From positions 1 to 29,450 of the IMG/VR virus record IMGVR_UViG_3300044535_002125: DNA of 29,450 nt; one strand, written 5' to 3'. How positions within the stretch are numbered: position 1 is the first letter of the stretch; every line of letters starts with the position of its first letter. The notes beneath the pieces were generated by a model. That model saw only the letters and a program-made list of their open reading frames with translations, was not told the origin of the DNA and did not search any database. The translations under genes and the position numbers were made by a program. Source of the stretch: a virus. Of this stretch, positions 1 to 5,475 are shown in pieces.

Positions 1-2
1 AC

Positions 3-614
3 TCAGGTAGGGTTTACGTCACACCATCAGGATTTAAGTATGCGTCCGTGACTACGGTTCTCTCCGACTACAATAAGAAAGCATTCTTTGAGTGGAGAGA
101 ACGTGTTGGTGCAGAGGAAGCTAATCGCATTTCTCGCATAGCATCAAGTCGTGGCACCAAACTACATACTGTGTGTGAAAAGTATTTGTTGAATGAAATG
201 ACTAGCATGAAACTTGCTAGTATGCTTCCAACGACAAAAGAGTTGTTTTACAAGATAAAGCCACACATTGATACCAGAATCGGCAAAATCTATGCGCTGG
301 AGCAAGCCCTTTATTCCCACAAGCTAAAACTTGCTGGTCGTGTTGACTGTATCGCTGAGTGGGACGGAGTGTTATCGATTATTGATTTCAAGTCGTCAAC
401 CAAACAGAAAGATAAGAACAACATCGGCAATTACTTCATGCAGTGTACCGCATACGCGAGGATGTTCACTGAATTGACTGGTAAGCCATTGGATCAGATT
501 GTAGTTTTGATTGGCACCGAAGAAGGTCCTGGTCAAATCTTTATTGAAAGTGCAGATAAATACCATACTGAACTTCAAAAATATGTCAACAAGCATTACC
601 GAAAAGCTGGTTGA
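3..614 (+). CDS. PD-(D/E)XK nuclease, Cas4/RecB-like (5' partial)
   Basis: The reading frame is open to the window edge. Codons before the GTG at position 48 read SGRVYVTPSGFKYASV and run straight into TTVLSDYN, a conserved-looking N-terminal segment of phage RecB/Cas4-like nucleases, so the gene begins upstream of the window and GTG 48 is not its start. Visible nuclease features are the helix with histidine in GTKLHTVCEKYL, the aspartate in LAGRVDCIAEWDG, and the IDFKSS segment giving the D-x-K of the active site, followed by a helix with QCTAYARMF. It is probably a DNA exonuclease acting in phage recombination or host DNA breakdown; substrate and polarity cannot be told from sequence. Its TGA stop overlaps the -35 box of the tmRNA promoter. 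The family call is sure; the precise role is not. Confidence 0.8.
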   Translation, partial: SGRVYVTPSGFKYASVTTVLSDYNKKAFFEWRERVGAEEANRISRIASSRGTKLHTVCEKYLLNEMTSMKLASMLPTTKELFYKIKPHIDTRIGKIYALEQALYSHKLKLAGRVDCIAEWDGVLSIIDFKSSTKQKDKNNIGNYFMQCTAYARMFTELTGKPLDQIVVLIGTEEGPGQIFIESADKYHTELQKYVNKHYRKAG

Positions 615-639
615 CATTTCGTAATTGTAGTGTTATACT
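611..639 (+). promoter_or_regulatory. Sigma70-type promoter of the tmRNA gene
   Basis: TTGACA at 611-616, a 17-base spacer, and TATACT at 634-639, preceded by TG at 631-632 (extended -10). This is a near-perfect host housekeeping promoter. Initiation is expected around 645-647, just before the first hairpin of the tmRNA acceptor piece. The -35 box overlaps the stop codon of the upstream nuclease gene. Confidence 0.85.
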
Positions 640-710
640 ACATGCTATGGTTGTATGAAGCAACTAGAAACGGATTCAAGACGCGGGGGCAGTGCCCGCC
701 AGGTCCACCA

Positions 711-797
711 AAAGTATATTACCCTACCCAAAGGGTGGCCGACAGTGGTTGGAAGGATCGGCTCTTTTAGCTTATATGCTAGTAGTATGCTTTTGAT
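711..797 (+). other. Intervening segment of the permuted pre-tmRNA
   Basis: This 87-base segment lies between the encoded CCA of the acceptor piece and the first G of the coding piece. In permuted tmRNAs the equivalent linker is cut out after transcription. It contains short possible hairpins, ACCC-AAA-GGGT (about 735-746) and GCCGA with TCGGC further on. No protein-coding signal is convincing here: a 74-codon open frame crossing 655-879 runs through all conserved tmRNA elements. Confidence 0.75.
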
Positions 798-881
798 GGG
801 CCTGACACAGGATCGATTGGGTCAAGAGTACAGAAGTGGACAACTCACCAGAGTAGGTGTAAAAACTAAATCAAAGTAAAA

Positions 882-914
882 GCAAACGAAAGTCGCTTTT
901 TGATGGCTGCTTGA
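882..914 (+). other. tmRNA tag-peptide reading frame (ANESRFLMAA)
   Basis: The resume codon GCA at 882-884 is followed by AAC GAA AGT CGC TTT TTG ATG GCT GCT and TGA (912-914), with an in-frame TAG next. With the alanine carried by the tmRNA the tag is A-ANESRFLMAA, matching the general form of E. coli AANDENYALAA: A-N start, aromatic residue in the middle, hydrophobic residues and terminal Ala-Ala. U at -5 and A at -4 relative to the resume codon match the E. coli positions that set the resume frame. The tag end lies in hairpin GATGGCT 902-908 / AGCCATC 916-922. Confidence 0.9.
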
Positions 915-932
915 TAGCCATCTAGGGTTTTT

Positions 933-965
933 GACAGTTTACCCTCGTAACAGAATTAAACTGTC
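933..965 (+). repeat. Inverted repeat downstream of the tmRNA tag
   Basis: GACAGTTT (933-940) and AAACTGTC (958-965) can form an 8-bp stem with a 17-base loop. It competes with a smaller stem AGGGT 924-928 / ACCCT 941-945. Neither is followed by a T tract, so it is not a classical terminator. It may mark the 3' processing boundary of the pre-tmRNA or shape the leader of the hydrolase gene at 985. Confidence 0.45.
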
Positions 966-984
966 ATCATCAAGAAAGGAAAAT

Positions 985-1542
985 ATGCGAAGTAAACCAA
1001 TACTTTTCAGCATTACACTTTCCGCAATGATCGTATTTTTCAGTCTGATTAATATTGATCTACATGGCATCCTGCCATTCAAACCAAGTTATGAGTCTCT
1101 GACAAAAGATGTTCAGAAGCAAGTCACTTGTTTAGCGGAAAACATTTATTTTGAGGCAGCACATGAGCCAAAAGATGGCAAAAAAGCTGTAGCATTCGTA
1201 ACAATAAACAGAGTACAATCAGGTAATTATGCAAACGATATCTGTGGTGTTGTATTCCAAAAGACTGGTGGCACATGCCAATTCTCATGGTATTGTGACT
1301 CCAAGTTTACCGACAGACGGTTGACAATCAAGTCTACTCCGTTGTATAATGAGATTAGAGAGTTGGCGATGCATATGATCATCAACTTTGAGCGTATGGA
1401 AGATGTTACATCTGGTGCAACATACTACCATGCAGACTATGTAAGCCCTGGCTGGAAATTGGAGAAGGTTGACAAAATTGGTCGACATATCTTCTACCGA
1501 AGCAAGCGGGATAATATTGATAGAAACAAGGAGTTTATATGA
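985..1542 (+). CDS. SleB-type cell wall hydrolase (candidate endolysin) with N-terminal membrane anchor
   Basis: A 185-residue protein of the Hydrolase_2/SleB family, which cleaves peptidoglycan glycan strands. Residues 5-25 form one hydrophobic segment (a signal anchor or uncleaved signal), after which the catalytic domain starts at about residue 45 with LAENIYFEAAHEP; E57 is the expected catalytic glutamate. Later segments AFVTINRVQSG, CQFSWYCD and TYYHADYVSPGW are typical of the family. The frame opens earlier at 931, but ATG 985 is chosen because AAAGGA (about 975-980) sits just before it and the upstream extension lies in the tmRNA 3' region. It overlaps the next gene by ATGA. With its own membrane segment it could be exported without a holin and act as the lysis enzyme. 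The family call is firm; the lysis role is inferred. Confidence 0.85.
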   Translation: MRSKPILFSITLSAMIVFFSLINIDLHGILPFKPSYESLTKDVQKQVTCLAENIYFEAAHEPKDGKKAVAFVTINRVQSGNYANDICGVVFQKTGGTCQFSWYCDSKFTDRRLTIKSTPLYNEIRELAMHMIINFERMEDVTSGATYYHADYVSPGWKLEKVDKIGRHIFYRSKRDNIDRNKEFI

Positions 1543-1769
1543 GCGAGTCTACTAAAAATTTTGATCTGATTACTGTGGTTGTATGTATTGCAATGGTTTG
1601 TATTTCATTCATTGCAGGTATCACACTATACAACATCAATGACCGCAACAACATGGCCAAGAACATTGAAGCTGCAATTGCAAAAGGAATGGATCCACTT
1701 GCAGTGAAGTGCTCTTATGAAACTCATCCTGGTGCAATTTGCATCACATACGCCGCAGTTAGAAAATGA
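1539..1769 (+). CDS. Small single-pass membrane protein
   Basis: 76 residues. One transmembrane segment at about residues 10-31 (LITVVVCIAMVCISFIAGITLY), then a polar helix and a C-terminal part with two cysteines (KCSYETHPGAICITY). It is coupled at both ends through ATGA overlaps, to the cell wall hydrolase before it and the AAA+ ATPase after it. I do not recognise a named family. Position next to the hydrolase makes a lysis accessory (holin-like or pinholin-like) role possible, but the sequence does not prove it; small membrane proteins of unknown function are common in T4-like phages. Confidence 0.7.
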   Translation: MSESTKNFDLITVVVCIAMVCISFIAGITLYNINDRNNMAKNIEAAIAKGMDPLAVKCSYETHPGAICITYAAVRK

Positions 1770-2914
1770 GCAAAAGCGTACAACAACTCCTGAATGAAAT
1801 TAGGCACGATGGCAGCAAACCGCCAATAACATATCGCCCAAGAGCGAAACGCATTAGAAAAAAACGACACTTTGATAGTTGGACTTGGGATTCACTGGAA
1901 ACACCATCACACATTATGAGCAGCGAAAAAATCTTTATCGGCGCCAACGACTATGGCGATTATCTCTACTCGCAACTTCTGGTTGCGCGTGGTGAAAAAG
2001 ACAAGTCAACTTTCAACCGTGACCTGAAGTTGCACGGCAATCGTAGCAAGTGGACAAACTTTATTGAGTCCGAGTTTGATGGTGACCATATCATTGAACT
2101 GTCTGAGTCTAATGGTTTGATCATCACAGACGATGAAAATTTCATCCGTTATGATGTAAGTTCCAACTCAATCACTGCCCGCATGTATGGTGATGCAGAT
2201 TTCAATGCAGAGATTGAAAGACTTCTGTTACAAAATTTTGAAGTTGTTACATCATACATCGAATGGGTGTACTCAAGCGACGGCAATTCCGTCAACGTTC
2301 CATTGAACACTGAGCGTTTGCCTGTGCAAGAAATGTATCCGTTCTTGGGTGAAGAAGCACTTACATCATACTATGATCGTTTCCTAGCATCGCAAGCAAA
2401 CATTTTGCTGTTGATTGGACCACCAGGTACTGGTAAGACAACATTCATTCGCGGTCTGCTTGCACACAGCAATTCATCTGCAATCGTGACTTATGATGCG
2501 GCCATTCTTGAGAAAGATTATCTGTTTGCTAGGTTCATTGAAGATGAAACTGGTGTTATGGTGTTGGAAGACTCAGACAACTTTTTGAAAGCACGTAGCG
2601 ATGGTAACACCATGATGCACCGCTTTCTGAACGTTGGTGATGGTCTTGTGACTACAAAGGGTAAGAAGTTGATTTTCTCAACCAACTTGCCATCGATTCG
2701 TGATGTTGATCCTGCGCTGGTGCGCCCAGGTCGTTGTTTCGACATTTTGAATTTTGCGCCATTGAATGGTGAGCAAGCTACAAAACTTGCTGACAAACTT
2801 GGCACGACATACGACAAGAAAGACAGCGGCACTTACAGTATCGCAGAAATCTTTAACAAGCAACTTGAAAATAATACCAACCGTAAAGTTGGTAGCAAAA
2901 TGGGTTTTATCTAA
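1766..2914 (+). CDS. AAA+ ATPase (BCS1/proteasome-type core)
   Basis: 382 residues. The N-terminal half (1-195) has no motif I recognise; its start is strongly basic (RPRAKRIRKKR, 24-34). The AAA+ core follows: Walker A GPPGTGKTT at 218-226, Walker B-like VMVLEDSD at 264-271 with E268 and D269, sensor-1 asparagine N307 in FSTNLPS, and the arginine finger region LVRPGRCFD at 319-327, a pattern typical of classical AAA proteins such as BCS1 and FtsH rather than of clamp loaders. It likely remodels a protein complex using ATP. It precedes dsbA, a slot used by rnh in T4. The ATGA overlap with the gene before it suggests translational coupling. Function beyond ATPase is unknown. Confidence 0.85.
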   Translation: MSKSVQQLLNEIRHDGSKPPITYRPRAKRIRKKRHFDSWTWDSLETPSHIMSSEKIFIGANDYGDYLYSQLLVARGEKDKSTFNRDLKLHGNRSKWTNFIESEFDGDHIIELSESNGLIITDDENFIRYDVSSNSITARMYGDADFNAEIERLLLQNFEVVTSYIEWVYSSDGNSVNVPLNTERLPVQEMYPFLGEEALTSYYDRFLASQANILLLIGPPGTGKTTFIRGLLAHSNSSAIVTYDAAILEKDYLFARFIEDETGVMVLEDSDNFLKARSDGNTMMHRFLNVGDGLVTTKGKKLIFSTNLPSIRDVDPALVRPGRCFDILNFAPLNGEQATKLADKLGTTYDKKDSGTYSIAEIFNKQLENNTNRKVGSKMGFI

Positions 2915-2924
2915 GGAGTATATT

Positions 2925-3197
2925 ATGGCTGTACAACAATTTTCCATCAATCAAATTTCCAGTGAAGCTGACCGCAAGAAATTGCTGGACGCAATTCAGG
3001 AATGTTCCAACTCTATGATTCGCATCGGTGGTGAAAAAGATTTCATCAAAGAGGCTGTCTCTAAAGTGTGTGAAGACTTGAAGTTGCCTAAGCGCATCGT
3101 CAATCGCATGATCAAAGTTTATCACAAACAAAACTATGATGAAGAAGTTGCAACACACGAACAGTTTGAACAACTGTATGAAACCATCGTCAAGTAA
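2925..3197 (+). CDS. dsbA: DsbA-like late-transcription dsDNA-binding protein
   Basis: 90 residues. T4 DsbA is a small double-stranded DNA-binding protein that binds near late promoters. The C-terminal half, LKLPKRIVNRMIKVYHKQNYD followed by EQLYETIVK after a short gap, aligns by eye with the T4 DsbA segment ending in NRLLALYHKDNRD and ELYDTVF. Length is almost the same (T4: 89). ATG 2925 is chosen over upstream in-frame starts because AGGAG at 2914-2918 lies right before it and the upstream extension would overlap the ATPase gene by about 150 bases. It is followed by gene 33 through a TAATG overlap. The order dsbA-33-59-32 is the T4 order. Confidence 0.85.
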   Translation: MAVQQFSINQISSEADRKKLLDAIQECSNSMIRIGGEKDFIKEAVSKVCEDLKLPKRIVNRMIKVYHKQNYDEEVATHEQFEQLYETIVK

Positions 3198-3418
3198 TGC
3201 CAACAAAAGACGAAATGCACAAGTTCCAACAAGAGATTGAAGCTCTTGTTGAAGGAACTAGCTATAACTATATGGAAGCAATTATTGAGTATTGCAACAT
3301 AACAGGTATGGAAATTGAACTAGCATCAACTCTCGTCAACAAAGAACTAAAAGCAAAATTAGCACTTGTGGCCGAAGAGTTGAATATGATACCTAAATCT
3401 TCACGACTACCTATATGA
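3197..3418 (+). CDS. 33: Late promoter transcription accessory protein gp33
   Basis: 73 residues. In T4, gp33 bridges host RNA polymerase and the sliding clamp gp45, so that replication-linked late transcription can start at gp55 promoters. The segment MEAIIEYCNITGMEIELASTL and the C-terminal tail SSRLPI, a short hydrophobic end of the kind that binds the clamp, are the diagnostic parts. It is shorter than T4 gp33 (112), lacking an N-terminal extension. It starts on the last base of the dsbA stop (TAATG) and overlaps gene 59 by ATGA. Its presence agrees with TATAAATA-type sites in the baseplate operon. Polymerase subunit gp55 and clamp gp45 are not in this window. Confidence 0.85.
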   Translation: MPTKDEMHKFQQEIEALVEGTSYNYMEAIIEYCNITGMEIELASTLVNKELKAKLALVAEELNMIPKSSRLPI

Positions 3419-4002
3419 TGACTGGATACGAAGCATTCTCACTTTTTCATGTATTGAAATTGCACTTTACCTCGGATAGTTACGACTATTTTAAATACAA
3501 TGGTAAGTGTAATATTTCAATTGAAACTTTTGAGCGCCGCCGAGACAAGTTCCATTTTTACAAGTTGTCTCGCAAATACAGCCATGATGACTTTCGCCAG
3601 TTTGTCATCTCCGTGCTGATGCATAATGAAAATGCTTGGGCAGGAACTTTATTGGAAGATGAATCGAATCAGGTTCACATGAAGAGGATGGCCACGATCC
3701 AATCACTGAGTTACACATTCAAAAATGATTGTGCTGTTATCGGTGAATCTGGTGATACCAATGCACTACTCAAAACGACAGGTGAATATCCTGAGCTATT
3801 GACGATGGCGTTGCAGAATGTAATAAGTATTGAAACATTGTGCATCCTGAATTCATTCATGAATTTCTTGCCAATGTGGGCACGTAAGATTAATGATGAT
3901 ATTCGTTGGCCTACTGTCCACAGGAAGCTGGTAAAATATGAACGGTTTATACAATTCAATCGTGAGTTGTACAAGAAACACGCACTTGAGGAATTGAAAT
4001 GA
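3415..4002 (+). CDS. 59: DNA helicase loader gp59
   Basis: 195 residues (T4 gp59: 217). gp59 binds forked DNA and gp32 and loads the gp41 replicative helicase. Recognisable parts are the N-terminal YEAFSLFHVLKLHF, DYFKYNGKCNIS, and RRDKFHFYKLSRKYS, closely matching T4 RRDKYFFQKLSEKYK, then NENAWAG, and a C-terminal helical half with ISIETLCILNSFMNFL. Two adjacent ATG codons (3415 and 3418) are possible starts; the first overlaps the gene 33 stop. The order 33-59-32 is kept as in T4 except for one inserted gene. Confident on family and role. Confidence 0.88.
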   Translation: MMTGYEAFSLFHVLKLHFTSDSYDYFKYNGKCNISIETFERRRDKFHFYKLSRKYSHDDFRQFVISVLMHNENAWAGTLLEDESNQVHMKRMATIQSLSYTFKNDCAVIGESGDTNALLKTTGEYPELLTMALQNVISIETLCILNSFMNFLPMWARKINDDIRWPTVHRKLVKYERFIQFNRELYKKHALEELK

Positions 4003-4487
4003 TTGAGAAAATCTATGTGGACATGGACGGTGTGTTGTGCAACTTTGAACGCAGATACTTTGAATTGTACAATGAATTGCCTGGATCCATGCGCGACAGA
4101 AAAGACTTCAATTTGCATTGGGACGATTTCATTGTAACAAAGCAATTTGAAACTCTTGATTGGTATCCTGGTGCACATGAATTGGTAGAAGCATGTCATG
4201 CGACAGGTCTGCCTATTGAGATTCTGACATCATCTGGTGGTGTAAAAAATCACAATGAAGTTGCTAGACAAAAAGTGGTCTGGCTAAATGATCATGGACT
4301 TGGCATGTGGAAGCCAAACGTAGTCGCAGGTCGTAAGAATAAAGCTGGGTATGCAACACCAAATACCATTCTAATTGACGATACGCCTGACGTTATCCAA
4401 GCATTCAATGGTGCTGGTGGTGTTGGTATTCTTCATAAAGAGATTGGTAATACACTGCTGATGCTCAAAAATCGTATTGCAGTGTGA
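3999..4487 (+). CDS. HAD-superfamily 5'(3')-deoxyribonucleotidase-like phosphatase
   Basis: 162 residues. Motif I is VDMDGVLCNF with nucleophile D8 and acid/base D10; motif II is the threonine-serine of ILTSSGG (T77, S78); candidate lysines of motif III lie at 113-115; motif IV is LIDDTPD with D127 and D128. This is the arrangement of NT5C-type cytosolic nucleotidases, which remove phosphate from (deoxy)nucleoside monophosphates. It could adjust nucleotide pools during replication. It sits between gene 59 and gene 32, where T4 has none, and overlaps gene 59 by ATGA. The substrate cannot be assigned from sequence alone. Confidence 0.82.
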   Translation: MIEKIYVDMDGVLCNFERRYFELYNELPGSMRDRKDFNLHWDDFIVTKQFETLDWYPGAHELVEACHATGLPIEILTSSGGVKNHNEVARQKVVWLNDHGLGMWKPNVVAGRKNKAGYATPNTILIDDTPDVIQAFNGAGGVGILHKEIGNTLLMLKNRIAV

Positions 4488-4505
4488 CTATATACATGAT
4501 ATAAT
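4477..4505 (+). promoter_or_regulatory. Extended -10 promoter of gene 32
   Basis: TATAAT at 4500-4505 is preceded by TG at 4497-4498 (extended -10). A poor -35, TTGCAG, stands at 4477-4482 with a 17-base spacer and overlaps the end of the HAD gene. Initiation is expected near 4512, giving a leader of about 39 bases. The leader is A-rich and looks unstructured up to the ribosome site AAGGA (4539-4543). In T4, gp32 represses its own translation by binding an unstructured leader; the leader here would suit that, but no nucleating pseudoknot is evident. Confidence 0.7.
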
Positions 4506-4550
4506 GAACACTGTGGACAAAAACATACAACGTAATACAAGGAAAATACT

Positions 4551-5444
4551 ATGTCTTTCGCAAATCTAAAGCGCAATCGCGCAAGCCTGGAATCTCTCAC
4601 CAAGGCTATCGAATCCACCACACAAACCGCAGAAGCTGGGTCTAAAGATGACACACGTTTCTGGCAACCGACTGTAGACAAATCCGGCAACGGCATGGCT
4701 ACAATTCGTTTCTTGCCTGCACCTGGTGTTGATGGTGAAGATGGTCTGCCATGGGTTCGCCGTTTTGATCACGGCTTCCAAGGTCCTGGCGGTTGGTTCA
4801 TCGACAATTGCTTGACAACTGTTGGTGAAAAGTGCCCTGTCTGTGAGCACAATAGTGGATTGTGGAACTCTGGCGTTGAAGCGAACAAGGATATTGTTCG
4901 TAAACAAAAGCGCCGTCTGAGCTATCTCGCAAACGTCTATGTGGTCTCCGATCCAGCACATCCAGAGAATGATGGAACTGTTCGTCTGTTCAAGTTTGGT
5001 AAGAAAATCTTTGATAAGATTTCTGAAGCAATGAATCCAGAATTCGCTGACGAAACACCATTGAATCCATTCGATCTTTGGGAAGGTGCAAACTTCAAGA
5101 TGAAGATTCGTAACGTTGAAGGTTATCGCAACTACGATAAGTCAGAATTCGCCGCACAAGGTGCATTATCTGATGATGAAGATAAGTTGGAATCAATCTA
5201 CAACAAAGAACATTCATTGAAAGAGTTTGTTGAGAAGAAAAACTTCAAGTCGTTCGATCAATTGAAAGCTCGTCTTGATAAAGTTCTTGGCTACGAAGGT
5301 GATATCGTTCCTGCTACCCGCGCAGAGGACGTTGAGCTACCTACAGCAACTCGCGCCGCACCAGTTCGTGCATCTGCTCCTGTCGCATCAACAACTGATG
5401 ACGATGACTTGGATTACTTCAAGTCGTTAGCAGAAGCTGACTAA
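4551..5444 (+). CDS. 32: Single-stranded DNA-binding protein gp32
   Basis: 297 residues (T4: 301). Three regions are visible. The N-terminal basic stretch LKRNRASLESL (6-16) resembles the T4 cooperativity/LAST region. The core OB domain has zinc ligands H74, C87, C95 and C98, a spacing close to T4 (H64, C77, C87, C90), and a second basic patch RKQKRRLS (117-124). The C-terminal tail is acidic (TTDDDDLDYF, 281-290), the part that contacts replication and recombination partners. gp32 coats single-stranded DNA at the fork and in recombination. It has its own promoter, a good ribosome site (AAGGA, 7 bases before ATG) and a terminator right after, consistent with high, separately controlled expression. 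Confidence 0.95.
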   Translation: MSFANLKRNRASLESLTKAIESTTQTAEAGSKDDTRFWQPTVDKSGNGMATIRFLPAPGVDGEDGLPWVRRFDHGFQGPGGWFIDNCLTTVGEKCPVCEHNSGLWNSGVEANKDIVRKQKRRLSYLANVYVVSDPAHPENDGTVRLFKFGKKIFDKISEAMNPEFADETPLNPFDLWEGANFKMKIRNVEGYRNYDKSEFAAQGALSDDEDKLESIYNKEHSLKEFVEKKNFKSFDQLKARLDKVLGYEGDIVPATRAEDVELPTATRAAPVRASAPVASTTDDDDLDYFKSLAEAD

Positions 5445-5450
5445 ACCATG

Positions 5451-5475
5451 AATCCCGCCCAGTGCGGGATTTTTT
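5451..5475 (+). terminator. Rho-independent terminator after gene 32
   Basis: AATCCCGC (5451-5458) pairs with GCGGGATT (5464-5471) around loop CCAGT, followed by T at 5470-5475. It is a strong intrinsic terminator for the forward strand. The minus-strand 694-aa gene ends at 5474 and converges on it; read from that side the hairpin is followed by CATGG, not a T tract, so it should work mainly for the forward transcript. Confidence 0.93.

Larger units (their letters stand above)
646..945 (+). ncRNA. ssrA: Circularly permuted two-piece tmRNA
   Basis: tmRNA rescues stalled ribosomes by acting as tRNA-Ala and then as mRNA for a degradation tag. Here the 3' half comes first. The acceptor piece (about 646-710) has T-stem GCGGG 683-687 with CCCGC 695-699, the acceptor strand CAGGTCC 700-706, discriminator A707 and encoded CCA 708-710. 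The coding piece begins at 798 with GGGCCTG (798-804), which pairs fully with 700-706 and leaves G800-U704, the G3-U70 alanine identity pair. TTGGGTC 817-823 pairs with GATTCAA 673-679 as helix P2 (two G-U pairs). The D-arm segment CACAGGATCGA resembles the tmRNA signature. The tag frame starts at 882. An intervening segment (711-797) would be removed by processing. A small pseudoknot PK1 is possible (837-839 with 848-850, 843-846 with 851-854) but weak. The exact 3' end is uncertain. No SmpB gene is in the window. Confidence 0.93.

Noticed and set aside
555-562. GATAAATA inside the nuclease gene as late promoter
   Set aside because: First base is off consensus, and the downstream tmRNA has a far better promoter of its own.
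655-879. Open frame of 74 codons
   Set aside because: It runs through the T-stem, CCA, intervening segment and 5' half of the tmRNA, has no ribosome site and codes for an unremarkable basic peptide. The RNA features explain the sequence.
931-960. TTGACA as a second promoter before the hydrolase
   Set aside because: No acceptable -10 hexamer at 16-18 bases (best candidates match 3 of 6).
931-984. Upstream TTG start for the cell wall hydrolase
   Set aside because: It would add 18 polar residues before the signal anchor and lies in the tmRNA 3' region. ATG 985 has a proper ribosome site.
2766-2924. N-terminal extension of DsbA
   Set aside because: It would overlap the ATPase gene by about 150 bases; the AGGAG site and size of T4 DsbA support ATG 2925.
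4506-4550. T4-like pseudoknot in the gene 32 leader
   Set aside because: The leader is A-rich, and I could not find two interlocking stems.
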